Source: Beverwykella pulmonaria
Lineage: Eukaryota > Ascomycota > Dothideomycetes > Pleosporales > Melanommataceae
Direction of reading: 5' to 3'
DNA: 64,000 nucleotides
Assembly: GCA_001599595.1 (NCBI GenBank)
Contig: BCHH01000005.1
Location: forward strand, 334,608 to 398,607
Position 1 is the first letter of the stretch, and every line of letters starts with the position of its first letter. Position numbers and translations under genes: made by a program. The notes under the pieces are model-generated. The model did no database searches and was not told the origin of the DNA. It saw only the letters and a program-made list of their open reading frames with translations. Positions 32,981 to 45,917 of this stretch are shown piece by piece.

Positions 32981-35900
32981 ATGAACGCGTCTTCCCTAAC
33001 GGTGCCAGAGAGTGCGGTAGCTAACTTGCGCAGTTGGGGAGACCCCATAGATCTTACAATTTCAGACGACGACGAGCCAGCACCTGCTTCAATAGTTCCT
33101 CCTCGTCCTCCAAAGCGAACGCCCGTACCTTTACCTCCGAGTGTACGACATTTTTACCCTGATCACCCTGCGTCCTCGCAATCAAGACAAACACCAGCAC
33201 CACTCCCTAAAACCGTGGGGCATCTCAAAAACACTACACCATCACATCGCGGCTCGCCAGCGTCGGGGAAGACCTCGCTCTACGGCAATGCCTCCGCGAC
33301 AACTCTCTTAGTTAGTTCCAGTAGACCCTCAAGTGTGTTGGGTCCAGGCGCATTGAGGAGCAATGGGCAACGCAATAGGATAGCCACTAGCTATGTGCCC
33401 ATTTTTCATGGCGCAAGTAGAGAAGCAGATGGAGTGGGCATCAAGCAACAAGCCGAGAAGCGGAGGAAGGTCTCGATTCCTGAGAAGCAGGCGGGGAGAG
33501 TCTCACCTTCTCTATATCCACCTCAGCGCCCTATGAACGGCCACGACTCCAGCCATCCGGTTCAAAATGGTGCTGCGGGCGTCCAACGACCTGGCAACGA
33601 TGCACCACAACTTCGAACTTCTCATGGAACTACTACATCCGACTCCACGGCGGGAGCTACACCACCAGCTTTGCAACTACTATTTGGAAATAAAGTGCCA
33701 TCGACACAATCTTTAAATGCGTTCCTGAAATCGAAGTTTACAAAAATGCCTTTTGCTGACGACCTGTTCACGAATCAGCCACGGGCGTTGCACATAAGAA
33801 GGATGTCCCCGGATGAAGAAGATGGCCTCGAATTCTCTAACCCTCGATTGAAGTCATCCCGTGCAGTCCCGACGACTTCTACCAGAGTAACTATGAGAAG
33901 AAAATCTTCTTCAGCAGAGACAATAAACACGGGGTCAGAAGATGATGGAAACGTGGCTATGGAGGCATACCATTCCCCAAAATCTCCGCTAAAGAGACCA
34001 ACACATCTTACGCAGCTAAACGGAAGATCGCGAGACTCTACAGCTTCAAGGCCTGGATCAGTTTCAGGTACAATCAACTTTTCACCGTCTGAGGAGCGAG
34101 ACAGCGTTCTCTCAAGCTCTCCCGCTCAAGCAGGGTTTGTATCTGAAGCGCAGACTAGCTTTGAAGCGGCACGCATAGCACAAGATATCGGCCCTAGCAG
34201 GTACTCAAACAAATTCATAACCGAGGAAGATTATCTCGTTATCTTCTTGAAGGAAGTCAAGAAATATGGTTGGAAAGATATCATGCGGGAACTTCCTAAC
34301 CGGAAATTCACCAGCGTCCAGACCCGTTATTCTCACATGTTGAACAAAAGGGATAGAGCTTTAGACCCCCCGAAGCTCAAACTCCCTCCCAAGTTCGCGG
34401 CAGAGGCTGTGATCGATTGGGCAAGTGTCCACCAAACCTTCCCCCGGCCTGTCGAGAATAAAAACTTGCTCCAAGAAGTTGAACAGCTTCTGCGTCCGAC
34501 TCGTATATCGTCTGCATATCAACATCACGACTTTCTCTCGCGCGATGACTCGTCAAAAAACGAATCTGGCCACCCAAAGGCACGACCACGTCGTTCTGCA
34601 CCGCAGGTGAACTACACCTGGCCGCGGCAAAACCGGGCATCCCACGTAGACAAAGACTCTGTGATGGACGATTATATCCCAAATACCAGGAGCAGATCTA
34701 CCCCAGTCAGGTCGAGCGAAGCTTCAGAAGAGCCATCTTTAGAACCTGAGGCCGTTATTCCGGTTGATAAGCCTATGGATTTGAATTTTGAGCAAGAGGA
34801 TGCCAGTCTAGCGATGTCTCTCACCAGAAAAGCCGTTGCGTCCGGTCAGAAGCTACCCTATCTGTCCTATTCGCAACGTTTGGTTATTCGAAGCTGCCCA
34901 AGAGATGGGAAGTGGGAACAGCTTATTGGTCGCGATTGGCAGGGTTCGGTGGTGCACGTTGACTTCAATACGGAGGAGGAAGAAATCGTCGAGCGAACTG
35001 TGATGAAGGTATTGAATACCGCGCAAGGGGAATTGTTCAGCAACTTCCGGAAGCAGCTCCACCAGCTTCTGAAAGACCAACCAGAACATAGGATCCTGCA
35101 ACTGGCCTATAAGATCCGGCGAAAGCTTTTCACAAGAGATCAAGAGAGCGTTGATGCCTTTCTAAAAGACGCAAAAAACGGAAGGCTGCATGCTAACCCG
35201 CACATTGAGAGAATTGGAGCTGTCAGGCCAAACCGAAAGTTCAGCTCTTTCCCCAAGGCGTCCACTTCCTCCTTAGTTCGACAACGGGAGCTTGGTTTGC
35301 AGTCAAGGAGGGGCTGGAAGTCGTCAACCAGATCGCTTTCTTACCCATTGCAGAATAACATTCAAGACTCACTAGGTCCAGCGTACTCGTTCGCAAGCGC
35401 TTCGGGTGATGTGCACACCGTCGCCTGGTCGCCTAATGGCCAGTGTTTTGCTGCAGGGGCGGTTTGCGTCACGGATCCCGATTCAATGCAATACAACCGT
35501 CCGAACAATTTGCTATATGGAGATGTCGCCAAAAGCACCATTCATGAACTAGGGGAACACTGCATTGATCGCACCCTAACCGACGCCGGACCTAACTCGA
35601 CCCACGCTATGTTCGTGTCTCAAGATCGAAACCTCTATACCACCATCTCGTCAGTAGCATTTTCTCCTTCTGGTGAATATATGTATTCCGCAGGATACGA
35701 CAATTATGCTCGCATATGGCGTCCCTCGAGAGACGGCTCGCAGCCAAAGCTTGTGAAATGTTTAAAACACAGAGCTCCAATCGACATCTTGACAGTTGGC
35801 TGTCATGGCAAAGTTGCAACGGCAGCTAAGAAGTGGACGTCCAAGGCGGTCAAAGTCATCTCCATCAATGACAGAGATTTAAATATGATTAGCACGCAGT

Positions 35901-37572
35901 CGTACACCTCATCAAAAGCTCTCAAACAGCCTAACTTGAACATCTTACCAACAGCGTTACAGTTCGAGCCGAATTATGGGCGGCTATTGCTTGCTGGTTT
36001 CGGTGCAAATTCGAAGGCGGATGAGAATCGACTGAACACCAACGGGGACATATGTCTCTGGGATGTTGAGACTCAGCAGCAACTAGCTGTTCATGGTTCA
36101 GGGAAGAACGTTTTCGATGTCGCTTTCAATCCGAGCCCTCGACTTCGACCCCTATTTGCTGTTGGCTGCGTCGCCGGCCAGAATACGAATAGAGGAACAC
36201 GCTCGCTGCTACGGTTGTACGACGGCGGTTACGAAGGAAAGTACTCCATGAACATGGAGTTAGAGTGCGCGGCACTGGATATGAACGACGTAATTTGGTG
36301 GTGAGTTGGCTTTAGTCTTCACATTCGACGTTTGCTAATAGTTGTAGCCCGTACGATGAAAACCTAATTGCCGCCGGCTGCACCAGTGGCCGAACATACG
36401 TGTGGGACATCCGGAACCCTCACAACTACTTGTATTGTCTGTCACATGGGAAGTCATTGATGCCTCTTGACGACTTTGCCGATCGCGAAGTCACAGACAC
36501 CGGAGTCCGCTTCCTCTCCTGGGGACACAATGCCACGCGATTGTACAGTGGCTCTTCAGATGGTGTAGTCAAGGTCTGGGATGTGGTTGGTTCTCCGCAC
36601 GATGTCTTTATCAAAGACCTCATCACGGTGGACTCGGGAATCATGTCAGGTAGCTTCAGTCCAGATAAGAGCAGGCTTATTATCGGCGAAGTCAATGGAT
36701 CGGTCAACGTTCTTGAAGTTGGAAGAGACGACTACTCGTTAAAAAATACGGAAACCCTCAAGTATCTTCCCTATCACCGAGTTGTCGACGATATTGATTC
36801 CAATAAAGGTAACGAAACCACCGTCAACACTAATTCTGGTAGAGCCATTGCCACCAGATCTCTTATCTCGGGAGATATGATCAATGTACCCATGGGGGGT
36901 TTTCCGATCAACCAAAGCGTCCAAGGTCCAAATTATCATGGACCTTTCGACCGCAGCACTGACGCCCCGTTTCTGCAAGCACAGGCACGCGAGTTCCAAT
37001 TGAGCTTAGCGACGACCCCTGGCCCGCAGTGTGACATTCCATCTTGCAAGGACAACATCTTCAAGATCACATTTGAGGAAATTGGGGACTCCGGGAGAAG
37101 TGTCGATCGAATCCCTGACGAATTGCGCAAGCAATGGCAGCTCACAGGTTCTGATCACTCCACCATTCCCGGGAAAGCAAAGTGTACAGATTGCGGCCGT
37201 CCAGCACGACCTACAGAGTCTCCCTCCAACATCATCGACGCCGCACTCTGTGAGCGCTGCTCATTCGCCTGCTTCCGCTGCGGCACAATCAACAAAGTCA
37301 GACCAAATACAGAGATTCTAGTCTGTGTACTTTGCCGCAGGATCTGGGAGATTGGCGCTCTTGGTTATGAGTGTGTGCAGGAACAGAATTTGAGGCAGCG
37401 TAATCCTTTCAGAAAGGTCAAAGGGATGATGTCGAAGGAAGAGAAAAGCAAACGAGAGGAAAAGAAGACGAGATTTTTAGAAGATGATGCAAGCTTTGGT
37501 GATGAGATGAATGCGCTCACTGATTACTATCTGGCAATGGCGATTGATAGGCCGGAGTCGCCGCCGCTCTGA
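32981..37572 (+). CDS. SANT-like / WD40 / zinc-ribbon protein, 1514 residues
   Basis: Two exons (32981-36300, 36348-37572) give 1514 residues. Near the start IDLTISDDDE (23-32) looks like a SUMO-interacting motif. A long disordered Ser/Pro-rich stretch follows. A SANT/Myb-like helix set lies at about 412-458 (EEDYLVIFLKEVKKYGWKDI, then SVQTRYSHML). Residues about 800-1290 hold WD40-type repeats: HTVAWSPNGQ, SSVAFSPSGEYMYSAGYDNY, TSGRTYVWDIRNP and TRLYSGSSDGVVKVWDV. Near 1385-1441 four CxxC pairs (CTDC, CERC, CFRC, CVLC) suggest a double zinc ribbon. The C-terminus is Lys/Glu-rich. DNA- or histone-associated nuclear function is inferred from the parts. I do not recognise the whole protein as a named factor. 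The single 47-nt intron lies inside the WD40 region. Confidence 0.85.
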
Positions 37573-39620
37573 ATCCGCTGACTTGAGAGGACTAGTAGTC
37601 ATTTGGACGGACAAAGTTGGTTAGAGGTCATTATGTGTACTTTATGTATAGCCAGCTTCATATCTTTTCGTTTGCAGTATAGCATGGGATAGGCATGGAT
37701 GGGCATGAGCATGGAAGGGTACTGGGTGGACTGGCATGGCATGGGTGCCACAAGGTATAGAAGACTGCTTCCAAGTCATTCTCACTTTGAATGAAAATCA
37801 CACGTATTCTAACATCTCAAAAGATCTTTTTATGACCACTTCATCATTCAAGGAGCAAAGACTAGACGAACTTTTTGATTGAGTGGGAATATAGCTAATC
37901 TCTATGTACATTATTGACAAGCAAAAAGTAGCTTCCAGCCTTATTTAACAGCTGTCATTGCTTAGCCTGCAGAACAGTCGGTATCCAAGTTTGACTCGAT
38001 GCAGCGTAGAGCCGAATATTTCATTTCCTCAATCTTCTTGCCCTAAATATCGAAATTTCGTGTTGATACCTTTGCAGGTACGCACTGCATCCTAAACATA
38101 TGACGGGATGCTCGAATAGCAGGCATAGGCTACAAGACGTTTAGCAGCAAAACTCGGGATGTGTGGTGTCGGAAGTAGTATATAAAACTTAATAGTCTCT
38201 ATTACATATACTTGTCTACAGTACTTTGCTACTCCTGATATATACAACGGGGCAGTGTAAACTCTAGGTGATGCTTTTGGAGTTGTGTTGAGATAGCATT
38301 GAGGGAGATTCATCGTGTTGTCTATGCGTGATCCAGGTCCGGCAGGGAGTAATCCATACCTTGAATGCCACACCTGGGATATACCAACTCTTTCCTCTCC
38401 TGCGGTGGTACAGGACGTGGGCTAAGGCAAGTAAACCCAAAGCACTCAATGGCGTTGGACGATTTTGATGCGAAGGAGGTGAATATATGCAGGCCTATCT
38501 ATCCGCTCCAAAACAACGACTCTAGACTTGTGACACAACTAGCAGACAACTAGGTGGTTTCAGCTGCAAGATATATGGATTTAGGTAGCTTTACTATACC
38601 ATACTATTTTTGCCAGAGCTTCTTTTGCGGTTGGATGTTCTGTGGGAAACTTGAAGGCAAGAATCTAGGTCGATGTGTCCAAAATAGACCAAACTCAGGC
38701 TGGATGCTGATGAGATTGAGAAGCATGAAGAAATGCTATCCATTCCTACCACTGAGTAAACTCTTGAACATCATGCAAGTAAGATTACTTCAAAAAATAC
38801 GATAGTAAACGTGCGCTGATCCTTTTACCCTCGGACTTGAAGATGTTTGCTCGAGGGCAATAGAGTGAAGGTGAACACTGAGAGGCCAAAGTCAATCAGG
38901 TAGTGTTTAAGATGATCTCGCGTCCATATCGACATTGAAACCACCTTGCCAAACTTCAACTCCCGGCGAGACTGAAGCTCTGAATACCAACCAAAGTCAT
39001 TTTCGGAAGGTTGACCGCAGCCTCGCCTCAAAGTTTTCCGTTCCCGAACTCTTGATTGGCTGGAAATCGGATACATGCCGGTATTACCCGACGCCACAGA
39101 AAGAAAATGCTCATTGACAACTTTGTTGCGACGGCTGTGAGATCTGCTGCCGAGGTGGTAAAAGGCCTCATAGTATCTAGAATTAGAGATGTTTAGTGAC
39201 CTTACCGAAAGAAGTGATGCGCCAAAGGATATCCGAGTGCTACTTCGGTAACGGTAATGGTATGCCTAGGTAAAGGGTTGAGATAAGAATGCTAGATGTA
39301 GGAATCTGAATGTATATTCCAGAGGTGTTCTCCTTCTGCATAGCCAATTTTTCAGTCTCGAGTTTATACTGCTTGTGATCAACATAGATAGCGTGAATAG
39401 TAAAGATTTGGCTGTAGATAGTGAGGGTCGTTGAGGCAACGCGGTCGGAGGGAGCGGCGTCTGGTTACTAACTAGCGCGCCTTGGCGTTGGCACGAGCCC
39501 CGGCGGTCAAGTTTTCTCTCATCGCAGCTGCACAACTCTTCTCTTCAACCCTCTCCACTCATCCACCGAACCTCTTCTACCATTCAGCTAGTCGAGTAGA
39601 CCTCGCATACAGCAGTCGCA
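37573..39620. other. 2-kb intergenic region, no gene recognised
   Basis: Short frames (38092-38449, 38554-38805, 38825-39117, 39266-39535) lack recognisable content and splice logic. A GCATGG-rich run lies at about 37683-37747. The last 100 bp, with CT-rich runs, is the ADP/ATP carrier promoter and leader. Confidence 0.45.
37683..37747. repeat. Short GCATGG-rich simple repeat
   Basis: GCATGG/GCATGA-type words occur about six times within 65 bp, in the presumed 3' UTR of the WD40 gene. It looks like local slippage. Confidence 0.5.
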
Positions 39621-41095
39621 ATGGCATCTCAGCAAGATAAATCATTCATGGGGATGCCCGTAAGTCTTTCCCTGGGCTCCGCAACAGAAACCTGTCCAGA
39701 TCCAACGCCCGACGGTCACGGCTGTCAAGTGAACGACGGTCCATCGACCATCTCAATGAGATCGAGCATTCCCTCACGAGAAATGCAATGATGCTGCGAG
39801 ATGGAATTGGCGCCGTTGCTGATAGGGGGTGTTGGCTGGTAGTTCAGCTTCGCAACTTTTTGTGCGGCAATTATCGCAACCCATGCTAACGTGTGCGCAG
39901 GGCTTCGTGGTCGATTTCTTGAGTACGTCTTGCCTCACAACGCATTTGCCTTAGGTTCCGAGTGCAATTGACCCTCGATTTCGATGTCGACCGGTTGCAC
40001 GATATTTTTTTCGAGTTGACACAGCAAACTAACGCTTATCTATAGTGGGTGGTATCTCTGCCGCCGTCTCGAAGACCGCCGCCGCCCCCATCGAGCGTGT
40101 CAAGCTCCTCATTCAGAATCAGGTACGTCCTTCCCGACCTCCGGTTTTGTATGCGACAAGATTGCTGACAAGAATTTCCACATACAGGATGAGATGCTCA
40201 AGTCTGGTCGTCTTTCGCACAAGTACAACGGCATTATGGACTGCTTCGGCCGCACCACAAAGGCCGAGGGTGTTCTCTCCCTGTGGAGAGGTAACACTGC
40301 CAACGTCATTCGTTACTTCCCTACCCAGGCCCTGAACTTTGCGTTCCGTGACACCTACAAGTCCATGTTCGCTTACAAGAAGGAGCGTGATGGTTACGCC
40401 AAGTGGATGGCCGGTAACTTGGCCTCCGGTGGTGTAAGTTATTCTCACTCTTGCACCAGTAATCCACTAATCCAGACAGGCTGCTGGTGCCACTTCCCTC
40501 CTCTTCGTCTACTCGCTCGACTATGCGCGTACCCGTCTCGCCAACGACGCCAAGTCCGCCAAGGGTGGAGGTGAACGTCAGTTCAACGGTCTCGTAGATG
40601 TCTACAAGAAGACCCTTGCTTCCGACGGTATTGCTGGTCTCTACCGTGGTTTCATGCCCTCTGTTCTTGGTATAGTCGTCTACCGTGGTCTGTACTTCGG
40701 CATGTACGACTCCCTGAAGCCTGTCATCCTTGTCGGTTCCCTCGAGGGCAACTTCCTTGCCTCCTTCTTGCTCGGATGGACTGTCACTACTGGTGCAGGT
40801 ATCGCTTCCTACCCTCTGGACACCATCCGTCGTCGTATGATGATGACTTCCGGCGAGGTAAGCTAATATACACCTCAACCTTTTCAATTCCATGCTAACC
40901 CATTTCAAGGCTGTCAAGTACTCTTCCTCTCTCGATGCCGCTCGCAAGATCATTGCCGCTGAGGGTGTCAAGTCCCTCTTCAAGGGTGCCGGCGCCAACA
41001 TCCTCCGTGGTGTTGCCGGTGCTGGTGTGCTCTCCATCTACGACCAGGCCCAGCTCATCATGTTCGGCAAGAAGTTCAAGGGTGGATCTGGTTAA
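39621..41095 (+). CDS. AAC: Mitochondrial ADP/ATP carrier
   Basis: Six exons (39621-39659, 39901-39922, 40046-40122, 40188-40433, 40480-40857, 40910-41095) give 315 residues, standard for the family. It exchanges matrix ATP for cytosolic ADP across the inner membrane. Three mitochondrial-carrier repeats are visible, with signatures [22 protein letters not shown] and [17 protein letters not shown] is diagnostic for ADP/ATP carriers. Exon 2 is only 22 nt. The first two introns (241 and 123 nt) are longer than the rest. Codon use is biased towards C-ending codons compared with neighbours, as expected of a highly expressed gene. Confidence 0.97.
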
Positions 41096-41642
41096 GCGCC
41101 TCGTCTACTCTCGAATACCCGATACCGGACCCTTGTGGAGGAAGCAGATAATCGTGGCGTGAAGGGGGCGAAGGGGTGAGATGGTGGCGGTGGTAGACTG
41201 GATAGAGCAATAACAAGCCCGCTCGGGCAGAAGATTGTTCTGGACAACGAAAAGCACGATGGCGGTGGTAACACACCTTGTACTTTACTTTGCAGACAAC
41301 TCTTTTTCCCTCTCACAGCACCCTGTATTACACAACGTCATCCCCGGCTTGCATTGCTTACTCTATTCACGCTTTTCCTTTGCTGTTTTCCTGCTCTGTC
41401 ATTTTGGTGAACCAGGTGGAAAATAGTGGTCTATAGAAGTTTTGCGGGTTCTTTAATGATTCTGTCATTGCTACATATGTGACGTTATCATACTGTCATG
41501 CTCCGAGGCACAAGTTGCCTATCGACATCCCAAAGTTCCAAGCCGTGCCCCCCTCCCCCCCGTATAGCCCTTTACCTTGATCCAGGCAGAACACCGTTAA
41601 TCAGACACATGATTGAAGTCCATATCCTTCCTGTGTTCCAAT
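41096..41642. other. Convergent 3' region
   Basis: The 3' ends of the ADP/ATP carrier and the Pro/Thr-rich gene face each other here. No gene is seen. A C-run lies at about 41549-41560. Confidence 0.45.
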
Positions 41643-42464
41643 TTACTTGTTTCGAACAGCCTTCCAGGCGGCTTCCTCTGCTGTCTTCAGCGCCTCGCCA
41701 GCCTTGCTCAGCAATCCCCACGCTGCGCCACCTACGCCACCATCCGCACCAGCCTGTTGTCCCGTTGTTCCCATGGTATAAGAACTGTTATCTAGACCCT
41801 GCTGATACCCCGGTGGATGTTCCAAGCTCCTCCTCTCCTCGCCACTCGTCCTCGTTGGCACAGCTCCATGAGCATGCTCGCTCTGGTACTGCGACGTTGC
41901 GGGGCCAAAGTTCAGCGTTATAGGCCCGGGTTTCGACGCCGTGGTAGCGGTAGTCGTTGATCGGCCGGCGAGTTGGGAGTCTGAGGGTGGTGGAAGAGTG
42001 TATTGCGCGGGCGGGCCGCTGAGATATGTCGAAGTGGTTGTGTGAGTGGCTGTGTAGCCTGGACCTGGCTGGGGGGCGGGCGGGTTCGAGGAGGGAGTTT
42101 GGGTGGAGGCGGTTGGGGCGAGGGGGCGCGCGCCGGGTTGGGGGGGCGGCGGGTCGGAGGGGTCGACGGTGGTGGTTGCGGGCGTGTAGGCGGGGGTTGT
42201 GCGGGTTGGAGGCGGGTTGGTGTCGGCAGTTTGGGGGGTTATACCAGAGGGCTTGGAGGTTACGGGGGTGATGGGGTCTAGAGGGAAGAAGGTCAGCGCG
42301 GTTCTTTAGGTCTGCTGCTGTAGTTCTCGAGTGTACGTTCTGGAAATCTCGTAGGGAATCCCACGCAAAGACACTAGGGCTAATGGGATTGAGGGCAATC
42401 CATTTTCCCTCGTGGTAGCAGTCTGGCTATACGTACCGTTCTTGTGGATTGGGATTGGCGGCAT
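41643..42464 (-). CDS. Pro/Thr-rich hypothetical protein with helical C-terminus
   Basis: Two exons (42464-42437, 42277-41643) give 220 residues. The first codes only MPPIPIHKN plus one base. The 159-nt intron ends CCTCTAG. The body is low-complexity: Pro, Thr, Ser and Gln make up most of residues 10-140, with no membrane helix or signal peptide. The last 30 residues (GAAWGLLSKAGEALKTAEEA, then WKAVRNK) form a probable amphipathic helix, which could bind a membrane or a partner. I do not recognise the family. The real-gene case rests on phase-correct splicing and a composition unlike shadow frames. The N-terminal exon is less certain than the main one. Confidence 0.65.
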
Positions 42465-43982
42465 TGTGAAAGCTATCGGGTGCTTGAACTAGACTTGAGC
42501 TCTGGTGCTTGTTTGCGTGTCGAAAAGGTAATAAAGTGCAGAGCTGGTTTTTGGGAGCCTACGAGAGAGTAGTAAAAGGAGAATAGAGAGGAGGTTCTGG
42601 TGGCATGAGGTATACGGTGGGACTCTGGAAAGAACAACGCGACGACTTTCGAAGGCAGCCGCGCGCCGCTTTTGGAGATGATGTCACACCACGTGGTGCA
42701 ACACGTTTACCTAGCCACCACACGCTTTCCATCTCAACTTTAGTAGTATCCTCCTTATACAATATTGAAACGCGCTGGCAGATCGTCGCGGTTGGCGTCT
42801 GCTTGTTATGAGTTTTCTGGAGTGTGAGTGAGGTGTCTCCGAGCGACGTTTTCAGAATACGTCTACCTCTGTTTGTATACTTCTCGTCCTCTAATCACGC
42901 CACAATGGCGTTCATCTCCTACTTCCTACCGCTATTATCTGACCCTTGCCGTGAAACCCCTGGGCTGAATTATGTAACAAGCATGCCTCATCATCATGCT
43001 TCTTCACAACACAATGTATTTGCGGAATTCCTCTTTTCCGTTCTCCTTTTCCGACCTTTCAATCATCCGCCAACCATTTTCGTTCTTTGTATAACCCAAA
43101 GGACACGGAGCCAGATGTTCCATCCAATATGATGCTCCATATTTGAACGATTATTTATTCGGAAGATATATCTGCGCGCGCAACCGATAGTCACACTGCA
43201 TACGCGCGGGGAAGAATGGGGAAATGCTCAGATCTGCTTAATATACCGCATAGTGATATAGGCGTTCATCGTCCCTATTCTTCCGATGAGCATGGAAGAC
43301 GGAAGCGAGCGACCTTCTCGAAAGTTCGTACCAGGTACCTCTCGATGCTCGGACAGTGCAAACTGTGGAGGTAACAGCGGGAGACTCAGGACGTCGACAT
43401 GCTCAGTGTCCCCACCACCGCGCCATGACGCCTCTTCTCCCGCTGTCAAGAACTCCTTTCATCTTATAAACATATGATGTGGTTGGTTTTGTGTGTTTCG
43501 ATCCACCCTTGTTCTCGCCACGGTTTGTCGGACGCGTTTACAGGGCCCCACTCTCTTCCTTTATAGGCATGGTCGTTTCAAACGTATATTGCAGCCAAGA
43601 AACGAACTACCGCCTGTACATCTTTCGATTTTGTTTGTGGTATTGTTCCTGGCATTTAGGGCGTTTTCTCCGACAGTGTTTCGCGCCCACGGCCTACTCT
43701 AGTCAGGTTCGATTGGTGGAAATCTTGGTTGAAACGGGAGGGTAAGACGACATTGGCATCCTTGCCATGGCGAAAGTACAATGGAGCTCAGGTATAGGGC
43801 TCTACTGGGAAGATCTTGATGGTGGTTATGGAGTTGTGTATATAAGGATGTAATACTCGCCTTGATATTGAATTCCTCATCAGCGCAGTCTGCTTTCATT
43901 CTCTACTACTTCCTACTCAAAACCGTTCTGCTCTTTATTCTTCACCCTTTCTCCAACGCTCTGCTTCCTCACGTCTATTAAA
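42465..43982. other. 1.5-kb region upstream of pectate lyase
   Basis: No gene is supported; frames at 42824-43132 and 43228-43745 are unconvincing. The part near the lyase should hold its regulatory region. Confidence 0.45.
43839..43846 (+). promoter_or_regulatory. TATA-like box of the pectate lyase gene
   Basis: TATATAAG lies 137 bp before the ATG at 43983 and precedes a CT-rich leader. The position is typical of strongly induced fungal secreted-enzyme genes. Confidence 0.55.
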
Positions 43983-44960
43983 ATGAAGCTTTCTTCTTTC
44001 CTGCCCCTTGGCCTTTCGGCCATCGCTCTGGCAGCACCGACCCCCACCGTCGAGGAGAAGCGAGGAACGCTGGCAAAGCGCGCAGCCTCCCTCACCGATG
44101 TCCCGACTACTGGCTATGCTACTCAGAACGGTGGAACAACAGGAGGGAAAGGAGGAAGCACCACCACTGTCTCCTCATTCGCCCAGTTCACCGCTGCTGT
44201 TGCTGACGATACCGCCCGCATCGTCGTTGTTTCTGGAGCGATTGCATCCACTGGAAATGTCAAGATCGGCTCCAACAAGAGCATCATCGGCAAAAATTCT
44301 GGCGCTAAGCTCTCTGGGTTCACCCTCACGGTGAAGTCAGTGAAGAATGTGATCATCCGCAACTTGGCCATCTCCAAGGTTATCGGCGGAGACGCGGTTG
44401 CCATCCAGAAGTCACAGAACGTCTGGATCGACCACCTCGATCTGTCCTCGGACATGGACCATGACAAAGACTACTACGATGGTCTGCTTGACATCACGCA
44501 CGCAGTGGACTACGTCACAGTCACCAATACGTACTTTCACGACCACTGGAAGTGCTCGCTCGTCGGACACTCCGATTCCAACGGCGCCGAGGACACGGGA
44601 CATTTGACCGTAACCTACGCCAACAACTACTGGCAGAACATCAACAGCCGCGGCCCCAGCTTCCGCTTCGGTACTGGACATATTTACAACAACTATTACG
44701 AGAATGTGTCTGATGGTATCAACACGCGTGATGGCGCGCAGCTCCTCGTCCAGAACAACGTCTTCGTTTCGTCCAAGAAGCCTCTATACAGCACAGATTC
44801 GGGATACGCTGTCGCCTCTGGAAATGATTTTGGCTCTGCAGCGAACACGGCGGAAGTTGGCACGCTCAAGACGATGCCGTATACCGTTCCTACGCTGCTT
44901 GATGCCTCGGCGGTCAAGGCTGCTGTTGTGGGCACGGCAGGTAACACTTTATCCTTCTAG
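43983..44960 (+). CDS. Secreted pectate lyase, polysaccharide lyase family 1
   Basis: A single exon gives 325 residues, normal for fungal PL1. A signal peptide (1-18, ending ALA) is followed by two dibasic sites (EEKR, LAKR near 29-33) that Kex2 could cleave to remove a propeptide. The parallel beta-helix core carries the family blocks: SNKSIIGKNSGAKLSG, VWIDHLDLSS with calcium-binding Asp residues downstream (DITHAVDYVTVTN), and INSRGPSFRFGTGHIYNNYY, holding the RxPxxR-like catalytic arginine (about 222-227). It cleaves de-esterified polygalacturonate by beta-elimination in plant cell walls. Lack of introns and clear secretion signals fit a plant-associated or saprotrophic lifestyle. Confidence 0.95.
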   Translation: MKLSSFLPLGLSAIALAAPTPTVEEKRGTLAKRAASLTDVPTTGYATQNGGTTGGKGGSTTTVSSFAQFTAAVADDTARIVVVSGAIASTGNVKIGSNKSIIGKNSGAKLSGFTLTVKSVKNVIIRNLAISKVIGGDAVAIQKSQNVWIDHLDLSSDMDHDKDYYDGLLDITHAVDYVTVTNTYFHDHWKCSLVGHSDSNGAEDTGHLTVTYANNYWQNINSRGPSFRFGTGHIYNNYYENVSDGINTRDGAQLLVQNNVFVSSKKPLYSTDSGYAVASGNDFGSAANTAEVGTLKTMPYTVPTLLDASAVKAAVVGTAGNTLSF

Positions 44961-45917
44961 GTGATTATAGAAATAGGCTTTTGAGAAAAAGAGGGGTTTA
45001 GGGGTGAAGGGGATTTGGAGATGTTTCTAGTGGTGGTATACTTCGCTTCTTGTTTATATGTTTTGTGTGCGCTGTGCGGACTTGTATATATTGCTGTTAA
45101 AGGCACTTTCCAATATGAAAAGCTATATTTGACTTGAAATGACTCTAATTCACGTGTTATATTGCCTTGCCTTGCCCTTCAAGCTAAATATATTGAAACC
45201 CCACTCTTCGACACTCCTTACCCCTAGATCGGATGGTGCTTACGCCTTCTTTTGGCAGCCATTCGAACAAATAGCATCTTATAATTCAGTCCATCTCACA
45301 GATACAACGATGGAGGCTGTGGCTCCTTGATCAAATGCCAGCGTAGATTCACTAAACCGACCTCTTATCTAGCATTCTTTTGTGTAAAAGTCGTGATCAT
45401 TAGCACGATCAGGCGCAAGTCCACAGCACGTCCCCAGGCCGCTCCTCCCACCCCGATCCTGTACTTATGCCTCCCCAACCTCTCCGTCCCACTCCTCATC
45501 GAGCAAGCTAGACAGTACTCCCGTAGGAACAGAATAGTGAGATAGATACTTATTTTGTCGTTCGGCTGGGACTGAACTCCATTTGGGCTGTTTCGGTGGT
45601 ATCGGGTTGGCTAGGTTTTATGCCATTTGGCCTTCAAGATATCCAATGTTGTAATGTTACTTTGGGATATGAAGGGACGAGAATTTGACCTTTCTAGTAT
45701 AACGTAGTATTGAGAGTGTTATGTCTAGCAGAAGGCAATGGAGAGTATGGCTGATTAAAAGATATATTCAACGGATATTCGACGATGAAAACCACTTCAA
45801 GCTCAGAAGAACGCCGTGCAATGCAAGTCTGCGGACAACTAGTAGTAAAGCCCGAATAGTAGAGGTGCTCTTACCAAATCGCACATAATGTACAGAATGC
45901 CCAAAGATATACTCTGC
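44961..45917. other. Intergenic, no gene recognised
   Basis: AT-rich 3' region of the lyase and of the converging Rab4-like gene. Only short frames. Confidence 0.45.

Noticed and set aside
43690..43740. CAGGTTCGATTGG, resembling the T-loop of a tRNA.
   Set aside because: The flanks do not pair into a T stem and no acceptor, D or anticodon arms are present.
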